Shown one piece after another: positions 33,929-41,681 of a stretch of DNA of 46,633 nt. This DNA is from Flemingiibacterium sp045534235 (lineage in GTDB: Bacteria > Bacillota > Clostridia > Oscillospirales > CAG-272). The first letter of the stretch is position 1. Each line of letters opens with the position of its first letter. The stretch is from assembly GCA_045534235.1 (NCBI GenBank), contig JAZSJI010000068.1:1-46633 (forward strand). The letters are read 5' to 3'. The position numbers and the translations under genes were made by a program. Below the pieces are notes generated by a model. That model worked only from the letters and a program-made list of their open reading frames with translations, did not search any database and was not told where the DNA came from.

Positions 33929-33954
33929 GCCCTCGCTCCTTTCGGGGCGAGGGC
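33929..33954 (-). terminator. Hairpin at the end of the ABC–LytTR operon
   Basis: GCCCTCGC pairs with GCGAGGGC, and the loop can pair further around GAAA. The T tract on the minus strand is short (TTTGTC), so it is a weaker terminator. Confidence 0.55.
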
Positions 33955-33966
33955 CGATGTTATCAG

Positions 33967-34401
33967 CTATAGATTTTGCTGTTTTTTCTTGAGCATTTCA
34001 TTGAGCTTGGCTGTGCTTCTTCTGATGATCGAATAAATAATCGCCCAAATTACGATATAGCCGACAACAAAAACTGCCGAGAATACTATAATCGGTATTA
34101 TACCAAAGTCAAGCCAATCGTTGAGCAGATAGGTTCCGAGGTAACCGACGTACAAAACAGTGCCGTGAATTAAAATCGCCGTCATTAGCGGCAAACGCTC
34201 AACTTGATAGATAGCATTCATACCGCCGGCAATAAAAGCAAGCGCAGTGAGTGAAAGTATACCGGTGCAAGCTTCATTGACAGTTAAAGTGTGTACATCG
34301 GCAGTTTGCTGTAAAATCAGATAGACTATTGCCAGAATGATCGGACCTATAGCAGAGGCAACGGATGCACGGCGTAAAAACTCCAAGACAAACTTTTTCA
34401 T
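33967..34401 (-). CDS. DUF3021 membrane protein (LytTR partner)
   Basis: 144 residues with four transmembrane segments (about 15-30, 45-61, 70-92 and 103-125) and a basic tail. GMNAIYQVERLPLMTAILIHGTVLYVGYL is the characteristic DUF3021 stretch. In Firmicutes, DUF3021 genes follow LytTR regulator genes and the protein is thought to hold the regulator inactive at the membrane. It overlaps the LytTR gene by 4 bases and is last in the exporter operon. The same family layout appears in the protein at 7671-8129. Confidence 0.85.
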   Translation of the reverse strand: MKKFVLEFLRRASVASAIGPIILAIVYLILQQTADVHTLTVNEACTGILSLTALAFIAGGMNAIYQVERLPLMTAILIHGTVLYVGYLGTYLLNDWLDFGIIPIIVFSAVFVVGYIVIWAIIYSIIRRSTAKLNEMLKKKQQNL

Positions 34402-34841
34402 ATTCCTTCATATCTCCTTTTGATTTCCGCAAAGCAACGTCTTGAAACGTATTCTCGATAACCGCATCTAAATACGGCATCTATACCGCCGCTGAATGCT
34501 GCGTCAAATCTTTGAATACGGTGCTCGTTGGCAAGAGTTGACTTGTTAATACGGATAAAGTAAGAGGGCAAAATATCCTCTAAATCTCGAAGTCTGTCTT
34601 TGAGCCAGTAGCGGTTGCCGTTCGCATCAATAGCGGTCACCTTCCTATCAAGTATAGTAATACACTCTATTTCTCCAAAGGATAACTTTCGCATTTCTTC
34701 TTCACAGTGACCCATAATAAAGTCTGCTCCGGAAAAGCTATGCACGAGATCTTCTATCTCCTGTGTCAGGGAAGAAGGTGCGTGAACGATCGCTATTATT
34801 TCTTCTTCGGCGTCCTTATCAATGATTAACTTGTACTTCAT
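34398..34841 (-). CDS. LytTR-family DNA-binding transcriptional regulator
   Basis: 147 residues. There is no receiver domain; the C-terminal two-thirds is a LytTR domain (about residues 48-147): RKLSFGEIECITILDRKVTAIDANGNRYWLKDRLRDLEDILPSYFIRINKSTLANEHRIQRFDAAFSGGI. This stand-alone form normally pairs with a DUF3021 membrane protein, present here, and activates its own exporter operon. A 21-bp-spaced direct repeat upstream of the operon is a candidate binding site. Confidence 0.9.
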   Translation of the reverse strand: MKYKLIIDKDAEEEIIAIVHAPSSLTQEIEDLVHSFSGADFIMGHCEEEMRKLSFGEIECITILDRKVTAIDANGNRYWLKDRLRDLEDILPSYFIRINKSTLANEHRIQRFDAAFSGGIDAVFRCGYREYVSRRCFAEIKRRYEGI

Positions 34842-34853
34842 TTTTTAATATCC

Positions 34854-35585
34854 TTACTGTTTTTTCATTTGTCTGAGGAAGCAGAACACTGCACTCACCG
34901 TTATTGCTGCGCTATACAGAACGATCGGCAGAACGTGTGTCCCCGCAAGCTCAAAATCTCCGTTAACCAAGGCTTTTTCCATTTCTGCTGCGTGATAAAA
35001 CGGGAGGAGGTTTGCGGCTTTTTCAAAGAATCCACCCACGTGCTTTAAATCAAACCATACCCCCGAAAGATACGCAGATAGGTTGGTAAGTAATGCTCCG
35101 CAAATACCGCCTACCTGCTTGACGCTAAAGATACTCCCGCACAAAAGACCAAGTGCAATATTGAAAATTGCCATAGGTATTATACCGATAATCGCATATA
35201 TAATATTCACGCTGATCGTAAGCCCCAAAGGAATTGCAGCAAGGTAGCAGATAACCGTCTGACAGAGAGCCATTGGCAAAAGCGGAAGCATATATCCAAT
35301 AATAAAATCAAATCCGGTAAGAGGCGTTGTATATAGTCTTTGTAAGAGTGCGCTTTCTCGATCTTTGGCAATCAGCGTTGCTGAAAATAGCGTCATAAAT
35401 GAGAGTCCAAAGACGGTAATGCCAGGGGTTAACGCGTCAATTTCAAACAGACTTACGGGAATGTTTGCCTGTATGGCACTGAGAAGCATTAACAAAACCA
35501 AGGGGAATCCCAGCCCAAATCCAAGGTTGAGCGGATCGCGCAGGATCTCTTTCGTACATCTTTTGGTGAAGGTCATCATTTTCAT
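34854..35585 (-). CDS. ABC-2 type transporter permease
   Basis: 243 residues with six hydrophobic segments, starting after MTFTKRCTKEILRDPLNLGFGLGFPLVLLMLL. The arrangement and the KDRESALLQRLYTTPLTGFDFIIGYMLPL loop are typical of ABC-2 exporters of drugs, lipids or lipopeptides. It overlaps the ATPase gene by 4 bases. With the LytTR regulator, this resembles Gram-positive exporters induced by envelope-active compounds; the substrate is inferred only. Confidence 0.88.
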   Translation of the reverse strand: MKMMTFTKRCTKEILRDPLNLGFGLGFPLVLLMLLSAIQANIPVSLFEIDALTPGITVFGLSFMTLFSATLIAKDRESALLQRLYTTPLTGFDFIIGYMLPLLPMALCQTVICYLAAIPLGLTISVNIIYAIIGIIPMAIFNIALGLLCGSIFSVKQVGGICGALLTNLSAYLSGVWFDLKHVGGFFEKAANLLPFYHAAEMEKALVNGDFELAGTHVLPIVLYSAAITVSAVFCFLRQMKKQ

Positions 35586-36310
35586 ACCGCACGCTCCTTT
35601 ACGATAGAAATGAACGCTGATTCAAAATCGTTTGTTCCGGATCGTTCAATAAGCTCCTCTGCCGTACCTACCGCAAGAAGCTTGCCGCTTTTCATAATGC
35701 CTATGCGGTCTGAAAGCACTTCGGCCTCTTCCATATAATGCGTAGTTAGGATAATCGTAATTTTGCCCTTCAAAGAGCGAATCATTTCCCAAAGCTCGTG
35801 CCTTGCTATAACGTCGAGCCCAAGCGTGGGTTCGTCTAAAAATAGAATTTCAGGCTCGCTGATCAAGGCCATCGCAATACTGACACGGCGCTGCCAGCCA
35901 CCGGACAGCTTCCCGGCTTTTCGTTGCAAAACGCTATCCAAACCGAAGCACTCTGAAAGCTCTGTGATCTTTGCCCCTGTTTTTTTCTTGTTGAAGCCGT
36001 GAATACCGCATATCAGTTCCAGATTTTCCTTTACGGAAAGCCCCGGTGCGACGGCGGTTTCTTGTGGGGATACACCAATCAAGTGTTTTACTTGTTTCGC
36101 TTCCTTTGCAATATTATAATCGCCTACAATAGCATCTCCGGCCGTAGGCTTTGTCAGGCAGGAAAGCATTTTGATCGTCGTAGTCTTTCCTGCACCGTTT
36201 ATGCCAAGCAGGGCAAATAATTCACCCTGCCGTATTTCCAAATTAAGCTTATCTACAGCAGTTATATCTTTGTACTGCTTGACAAGCTCGGTCGTTTTAA
36301 TTGCCGGCAT
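35582..36310 (-). CDS. ABC transporter ATP-binding protein
   Basis: 242 residues. Walker A is GINGAGKTTTIKML near residue 36, the Q-loop is in GVSPQETAV, the signature is LSGGWQRRVSIAMAL (Trp replaces the usual Gln) near 134, Walker B is EILFLDEPTLGLD near 155, and the H-loop is ILTTHYMEEAEVLSDRIGIM. It powers the permease encoded next. GGAGGG lies before the ATG. It is the first gene of the four-gene operon. Confidence 0.93.
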   Translation of the reverse strand: MPAIKTTELVKQYKDITAVDKLNLEIRQGELFALLGINGAGKTTTIKMLSCLTKPTAGDAIVGDYNIAKEAKQVKHLIGVSPQETAVAPGLSVKENLELICGIHGFNKKKTGAKITELSECFGLDSVLQRKAGKLSGGWQRRVSIAMALISEPEILFLDEPTLGLDVIARHELWEMIRSLKGKITIILTTHYMEEAEVLSDRIGIMKSGKLLAVGTAEELIERSGTNDFESAFISIVKERAV

Positions 36311-36346
36311 TCGTTTCCCTCCGTTCCTTTTTGGCTTGCGGATGTT

Positions 36347-36414
36347 ATTATATCAAATAAAAACGGAGAATTGTTGATTTTTGTCTTATCGGTCGTTTCT
36401 GATGTCTAATCGGA
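36347..36414 (-). promoter_or_regulatory. LytTR/ABC operon promoter with 21-bp-spaced direct repeat
   Basis: The -10 is TATAAT (minus strand, 36352-36347) with no good -35 box. On the plus strand GTCTTATCGG (36384-36393) and GTCTAATCGG (36405-36414) are spaced exactly 21 bases, two helical turns, as expected for LytTR-dimer sites, just upstream of the -35 position. The poor -35 fits an activated promoter. Confidence 0.55.
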
Positions 36415-36447
36415 TTTCAAAGTAAAAAAGAAAATCTGCAAATGTGC

Positions 36448-36488
36448 AAAAAAATACGAGAATCACCGAAATGTTCTCGTATTTTTTT
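36448..36488. terminator. Terminator of the secA–membrane protein operon
   Basis: AAAAAAATACGAGAA pairs with TTCTCGTATTTTTTT around an 11-base loop. T runs are present on both strands. It lies after the minus-strand gene ending at 36563 and shields the exporter promoter. Confidence 0.8.
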
Positions 36489-36562
36489 CTTTGGTGTTGC
36501 AATGCTCTTGATTCTCAAAAACTGTTCATAAGGTAAGAGGGCATTAGCGTCAACCGTTTTCG

Positions 36563-37909
36563 TTACATATATTTGTATTCAACCTGATCGTAAAGCTTAT
36601 TCATAACGCTCGCCATACAGAATATCCATATAACCATAGCCACGAATGCGGCAAGCCAAATGTCTGCAATAACGTCTGCGCGAAGGAGCAGATACGAGAG
36701 ATTGATAAGTGCGACGATTACAAACGCTATAAAGGCTGCTGTAAGCGATCTGTTTATCTGCCGCTGTGTGTCGGCGCTAAACTCGATTATGCGCTTGTCT
36801 TTAACGTCGGGGGCGACGGCGAGATGCTCGCTTACGATCTTTTTAAGCTCGCGGCATATGACGTATACCGTTGCTATCATAGCGGCATATTCGATGATTG
36901 CAAGCACGCGCGTTGCGTTAAAGAGGTAGTACGTTTCGAAATCGTGATAAACGTCGCCTATGCGGAAATATGCTCCGAAATAAAGTGAGAGCGCAAACGA
37001 TGCACCTGACGCGACTGCGAAGATCGAGGGCACGATAACAGCGGCTTTAGAAACGGAAGATATACGGCGAAGCAACACCATCGCGGCGATGACGAATATC
37101 GCGCATACGAATGTGGGTACGAAGTTTACGCCGTCAAGCCACATATTCGGAAGAAAAGCAAGTCCGACGATTATTAGGGAAATACACGTGCGAAGTCTGC
37201 GGCGGATAGCTAAACCTGTATTGCTGCCGATCTCGTTTTGGTAATCGTGAAGAACACGCTCGAGAAACGGAGTATCCTTTGAGATGCGGTTTGTATAGGA
37301 AATAATATTTGCGAGCCATACGATGCCGATGAGTGCGCCGACTATAATGTTTATAACAACGAGAAAGTTTCTGTAATATGCGGGGTCTCTTCGTATATCG
37401 CTTGTGATCTCCCCGGAATATAGCGAGCACAGCTCGGGAAAAACGCAGAATGCGGTTTTTACTATAAAAAATAAGCTTGTGAGAAGGCGAACGTCCTTGT
37501 ATTTCTTAAAAATTGCCTTGCAATCGAAGCGAGTGCCGAAATATTCAAGTCCGTCGAATATTCTCGCCGAGGCGGGAAGCGCGTACATAAGCTCAATCAC
37601 GCCAAACGCAAATACGAAGATGAGCACGTACGTACTGTCAACGAACGGAATGAGCGCCATAGAGAACATCTTTAAAAGCATAAACCAACGAAGTCGGCCA
37701 ACAGAAGCCATAGCGTCAGCTATATTGGGACAGAGGTCCGCCCACTTGGAAAGTCCCCTCATCAAAAAGACGTATCCGAAGAAGTCAGGAAGAATATCCA
37801 CGACGTTAATGCACGGATTAAAGAGGAATACGAACGCAGCTATGAGATACGAGTATCCAAGCTCTTTTTTTGGCGTGGATTTTTCCTTGACACTGTTTTT
37901 ACTTAGCAT
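36563..37909 (-). CDS. Polytopic membrane protein of unknown function
   Basis: 448 residues with about ten hydrophobic segments separated by charged loops (for example YSYLIAAFVFLFNPCINVVDILPDFFGYVFLM and FFIVKTAFCVFPELCSL). There is a cytoplasmic loop at about residues 215-240 (RISKDTPFLERVLHDYQNEIGSN) and another at about 375-395. I do not recognise a family. It follows another membrane protein gene and secA on the same strand; the gaps are short (28 bases), so it is probably cotranscribed with the upstream membrane protein. Confidence 0.75.
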   Translation of the reverse strand: MLSKNSVKEKSTPKKELGYSYLIAAFVFLFNPCINVVDILPDFFGYVFLMRGLSKWADLCPNIADAMASVGRLRWFMLLKMFSMALIPFVDSTYVLIFVFAFGVIELMYALPASARIFDGLEYFGTRFDCKAIFKKYKDVRLLTSLFFIVKTAFCVFPELCSLYSGEITSDIRRDPAYYRNFLVVINIIVGALIGIVWLANIISYTNRISKDTPFLERVLHDYQNEIGSNTGLAIRRRLRTCISLIIVGLAFLPNMWLDGVNFVPTFVCAIFVIAAMVLLRRISSVSKAAVIVPSIFAVASGASFALSLYFGAYFRIGDVYHDFETYYLFNATRVLAIIEYAAMIATVYVICRELKKIVSEHLAVAPDVKDKRIIEFSADTQRQINRSLTAAFIAFVIVALINLSYLLLRADVIADIWLAAFVAMVIWIFCMASVMNKLYDQVEYKYM

Positions 37910-37937
37910 ATGTAAAAGCCTTTCTTAATGTATAGCT

Positions 37938-38606
37938 TTATTTCTTATTGCGCTTTGTCCACGCAACGATCTTGTCAAAAATATCGCCGCTGTTTGGCAT
38001 ATCCTCGTCCCCCTCAAGGCAGATATGTGCGTAGCAGGAGAAAATGAGTGCGAGATTGAGGAAAAGTATGACGTATGCAAATAGGAACGATATAATTCCA
38101 AGATACCCCGTCACTATCGTAAAGCTGTCGCTCGCGGCAGTGCTGTACGTACGGACAAGCGAACATACGCTTGCCGCGATTTCCGCGATGAGATACGCCG
38201 CGTTTACCGATAGCATAAAAACGCTTCTTTTGGCGAGCTTTGGAAGCTCAACCTCGCCCGATAGCTTGTATACTCCAACAAAAAGCGCAGTGGTAAATGC
38301 CACGATGCCAAGCGCGTAAATAGCGTTTGTCGTTGGTACTAACACCGAGTTTGTTTGCTCGTTTAACATACCGTCGAGCCCTGCAACGTCGAGCATAAGT
38401 GCGGCGAGCGCCAGAGCAGAAAGCACCGCCCCGAGAATTTTTGCAATACGGAACGCACGGTTATCGGCACAGTAATGCCCAAGTCGCTTTAGCCCGAACA
38501 GCATAACGATACAGCCGATAAGTGCGATGTTTGGCAGCACGTCAATACGGCTGAGCGGGAAAAATATCAGAAAAAAGTAACCTATAAAAAGCAGACCAAA
38601 TCCCAT
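37938..38606 (-). CDS. Small polytopic membrane protein of unknown function
   Basis: 222 residues with six hydrophobic segments, starting MGFGLLFIGYFFLIFFPLSRIDVLPNIALIGCIVMLFGLKRLGHYC. The stretch containing DVLPNIALIGCIVMLFGLKRL echoes the N-terminal part of the downstream gene product (NVVDILPDFFGYVFLMRGLSK), so the two may be distantly related. The function is unknown. AAAGGA lies just before the ATG and directly after a GC-rich hairpin (38621-38644). Confidence 0.75.
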   Translation of the reverse strand: MGFGLLFIGYFFLIFFPLSRIDVLPNIALIGCIVMLFGLKRLGHYCADNRAFRIAKILGAVLSALALAALMLDVAGLDGMLNEQTNSVLVPTTNAIYALGIVAFTTALFVGVYKLSGEVELPKLAKRSVFMLSVNAAYLIAEIAASVCSLVRTYSTAASDSFTIVTGYLGIISFLFAYVILFLNLALIFSCYAHICLEGDEDMPNSGDIFDKIVAWTKRNKK

Positions 38607-38620
38607 TTTTAGTGTCCTTT

Positions 38621-38644
38621 CGCCTCTCCCGTTGGGGAGAGGCG
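38621..38644 (-). terminator. GC-rich hairpin between secA and the membrane-protein gene
   Basis: CGCCTCTCC pairs with GGAGAGGCG around a six-base loop. There is no T tract on the minus strand, so it could attenuate, process or protect the secA mRNA rather than fully terminate it. Confidence 0.5.
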
Positions 38645-38652
38645 TAATCGTT

Positions 38653-41439
38653 TTATTCTTCGCTTGTGTCCAAGCCCGAGCCGCAGCACTTCTTGTACTT
38701 TTTGCCAGAGCCGCAGGGACACGGATCGTTGCGTCCGACCTTTACCGCCTGCTTTGCGGTGGCGCTCACTATGCCTGCCTTTGCAGGAGCTGCTGCAGTG
38801 GCAGGGCGTCTTACCATACCGCCTGCGAATCCCTCACTCGTGGGCTTTGCAACCTCAACTCGCTTTATTTCCTGCTCGCTGCGAATTTGTACGGAAAGCA
38901 ACTTGCGCACCGTATCCTCGCGTATCTGCGCGACCATATTGTCGAACATATCTGCACCGATAAAGCGGTATTCGTTGATCGGGCTGCGCTGTGCGTATGC
39001 CTGAAGTCCGACGGAGGAGCGAAGATCGTCCATTGCGTCGATGTGGTTCATCCAATTCTGATCGACCGAGCCGAGAAGCATTACGCGTTCGATCTCACGC
39101 ATACGCTCGCCGAGGATCTCCTCCTTGGATGAGTAAAGTGCATTTGCGCGCTCGTGGAGCACGTCTGCGATGTCTTCCTTCTTTAGTGTGGGGAGCTCAT
39201 CTTCGGTATACTTGAAGTCGTCTTCTTTGCAGAGGAGCCCGAAGAAGTGTGTGCGGATAGCATCAATGCCCCAATCTGCAGGATTTTCAGCAGAGGTGTA
39301 TCTGCTTACAACCTCGTCGATGGTTTCGCTAATCATACCTCGTATAGTTTCGCTAAGGTCTGCGCCGTCGAGCACCGAGCGGCGCTGTCCGTAAATGATA
39401 TTACGCTGCTGATTCATAACGTCGTCGTACTCGAGGACCGTCTTGCGGCGCTGGAAGTTAGTGTCCTCAAGACGCTTCTGTGCGCCCTCGATAGCATTGG
39501 AAAGAATATTTGCATCGATCGGCTGATCCTCTTCAAGACCGAGACGGTCAACCATTCCGATAATGCGTTCACTTCCGAAAAGGCGCATAAGGTCGTCCTC
39601 AAGAGAGAGGAAGAAGCGGGATTCACCGGGGTCACCCTGACGGCCCGAGCGTCCGCGAAGCTGATTGTCGATTCGACGGCTTTCGTGACGCTCCGTACCG
39701 ATTATGAACAGACCGCCGACGTCGCACACCTTCTTTGCTTCGGGTGCGATCTCAAGCTTGTACTTTTCGAGTGCCTCGTGATACTTTTCGCGTGCCTCGA
39801 GCACGATCTCATCAACGTCGTTTGACATACCGACGGCAACTACGATAACCGATTCGTCGTAACCGAGCTTTCTAAGGTCGTTTTTCGCAAGGAACTCCGC
39901 ATTACCGCCGAGCATAATATCCGTACCGCGTCCTGCCATATTGGTGGAAATGGTAACCGCGCCGAGCTTGCCCGCCTGAGCTACGATCTCCGCCTCTTTT
40001 TCGTGGTACTTTGCGTTGAGCACAACGTGAGGAATGCCGTTTAGTTTAAGCTTCTTCGACAGCTCCTCGGATTTTTCAATCGAAACCGTGCCGACGAGTA
40101 CAGGCTGTCCCTTCTCGTGGCACGCCTTTATCTGATTTACAATAGCGTTGTATTTGCCGTTTACGGTCTTGTAAACGACGTCGCTGTGGTCCTTTCGTAT
40201 CATCGGCTTGTTGGTGGGTACCTCGACGACGTCGAGCGCGTATATCTCACGGAACTCGTTTTCCTCGGTGAGCGCCGTACCCGTCATACCCGACAGCTTC
40301 TTGTAAAGACGGAAGAAGTTCTGGAAGGTGATGGTTGCGAGCGTTTTGCTCTCTTTTTTGATGTCAACGTGCTCTTTTGCTTCGATAGCCTGATGCAAGC
40401 CGTCCGAGTAACGTCTGCCGGGCATAACGCGTCCCGTGAATTCGTCGACGATCAAAACCTCGCCGTCCTTGACGATGTAATTTACGTCGCGCTGCATAGA
40501 GCCGTGTGCCTTGATAGCCTGATTTATGTGGTGCGAAATAGTCGAGTTCTCCGGGTCGGAGAGGTTTTCAATATCGAAAAATGCCTCTGCCTTTTTGATG
40601 CCGCTGGCGGTGAGGGTAACGTTCTTTGCCTTTTCGTCAACTATATAATCGCCGTCGATATGGTCGTCGAGCTCCTTGGAGTCAAGCTCCTTGATAACGA
40701 ATTTTTTGAGCGTGCGAACGAACTTGTCTGCACGGTCATAGAGATCGGTCGATTTTGCTCCGATACCCGAGATGATAAGCGGCGTTCTCGCCTCGTCTAT
40801 AAGGATTGAGTCGACCTCGTCTACGATAGCAAAGCTGTGTCCGCGCTGGGTGAGCTGCTCCTTATGGACAACCATATTGTCGCGCAGATAGTCGAAGCCG
40901 AATTCATTGTTGGTGCCATAGGTTATGTCGGCGTTGTATGCGTTGCGCTTGGCTTCCTTGGTCTGGTCGTGTACGATGAGTCCCGTGGTAAGACCGAGAT
41001 AGCCGTAGACCTTACTCATCTCCTCACTGCCGGTCTTTGCGAGATATTCGTTTACGGTAACGATGTGAACGCCGTTGCCGGTGAGCGCGTTGAGATAAGC
41101 GGGAAGCGTTGCAACGAGGGTTTTGCCCTCGCCCGTTTTCATCTCGGCAATTCTGCCCTGATGAAGTATAATACCGCCTATAAGCTGAACTCTGAAAGGA
41201 CGCTTGCCAAGCACTCGGTCGGCCGCCTCTCGAACCGTCGCGAATGCGTCGGGCAGAATATCGTCAAGAGTTTCGCCCTTTGAAAGGCGCTCCTTTAAAA
41301 CGGCAGTCATACCGCGAAGCTCGGAGTCGCTCATTGCCTTATATTTGTCGGCGAGTGCTTCGATTTTGTCTACGGTAGGAATAAGCTTTTTCACCTGACG
41401 CTCGCTGTATGTTCCGAAAATTTTATCAAAAACCTTCAT
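38653..41439 (-). CDS. secA: Preprotein translocase ATPase SecA
   Basis: 928 residues. SecA drives secretory proteins through SecYEG with ATP. Walker A is EMKTGEGKTLVATLPAYLNAL near residue 101, the DEAD-like VDEVDSILIDEARTPLIISG lies near 207, the helicase C motifs (VGTVSIEKSEELSK, TISTNMAGRGTDIMLGG, GTERHESRRIDNQLRGRSGRQGDPG) span about 430-600, the scaffold with DDVMNQQRNIIYGQR follows, and a C-terminal zinc finger CPCGSGKKYKKCC lies near 908-920. No other Sec gene is in the window. A weak TATAAT lies at 41495-41500 on the minus strand. Confidence 0.97.
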   Translation of the reverse strand: MKVFDKIFGTYSERQVKKLIPTVDKIEALADKYKAMSDSELRGMTAVLKERLSKGETLDDILPDAFATVREAADRVLGKRPFRVQLIGGIILHQGRIAEMKTGEGKTLVATLPAYLNALTGNGVHIVTVNEYLAKTGSEEMSKVYGYLGLTTGLIVHDQTKEAKRNAYNADITYGTNNEFGFDYLRDNMVVHKEQLTQRGHSFAIVDEVDSILIDEARTPLIISGIGAKSTDLYDRADKFVRTLKKFVIKELDSKELDDHIDGDYIVDEKAKNVTLTASGIKKAEAFFDIENLSDPENSTISHHINQAIKAHGSMQRDVNYIVKDGEVLIVDEFTGRVMPGRRYSDGLHQAIEAKEHVDIKKESKTLATITFQNFFRLYKKLSGMTGTALTEENEFREIYALDVVEVPTNKPMIRKDHSDVVYKTVNGKYNAIVNQIKACHEKGQPVLVGTVSIEKSEELSKKLKLNGIPHVVLNAKYHEKEAEIVAQAGKLGAVTISTNMAGRGTDIMLGGNAEFLAKNDLRKLGYDESVIVVAVGMSNDVDEIVLEAREKYHEALEKYKLEIAPEAKKVCDVGGLFIIGTERHESRRIDNQLRGRSGRQGDPGESRFFLSLEDDLMRLFGSERIIGMVDRLGLEEDQPIDANILSNAIEGAQKRLEDTNFQRRKTVLEYDDVMNQQRNIIYGQRRSVLDGADLSETIRGMISETIDEVVSRYTSAENPADWGIDAIRTHFFGLLCKEDDFKYTEDELPTLKKEDIADVLHERANALYSSKEEILGERMREIERVMLLGSVDQNWMNHIDAMDDLRSSVGLQAYAQRSPINEYRFIGADMFDNMVAQIREDTVRKLLSVQIRSEQEIKRVEVAKPTSEGFAGGMVRRPATAAAPAKAGIVSATAKQAVKVGRNDPCPCGSGKKYKKCCGSGLDTSEE

Positions 41440-41615
41440 TACTGTGTATCTCCAATTCTTGCGAATTATTTTGCATCAAAACATATACATAGTTATTATA
41501 CTACATCTTTAATAATATTGCTATAAATATTTGTAAACTTTCAGCTTTTTTGAGTGGGTGACAATTATCTTTCTTGTACTTTTTTATAATGTTTTTGTAT
41601 TTTCGTGCAGTGCTA

Positions 41616-41644
41616 TTGATTTTGGTTGGGCGTTATGATATAAT
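41616..41644 (+). promoter_or_regulatory. Promoter of the secreted hydrolase-like gene
   Basis: TTGATT (41616-41621), 17-base spacer, TATAAT (41639-41644), about 38 bases before the ATG. The 242-base AT-rich gap also holds the divergent secA start region. Confidence 0.75.
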
Positions 41645-41681
41645 TACTCTGCGAAAATATTTTTTATAGGAGAAATTTTCT

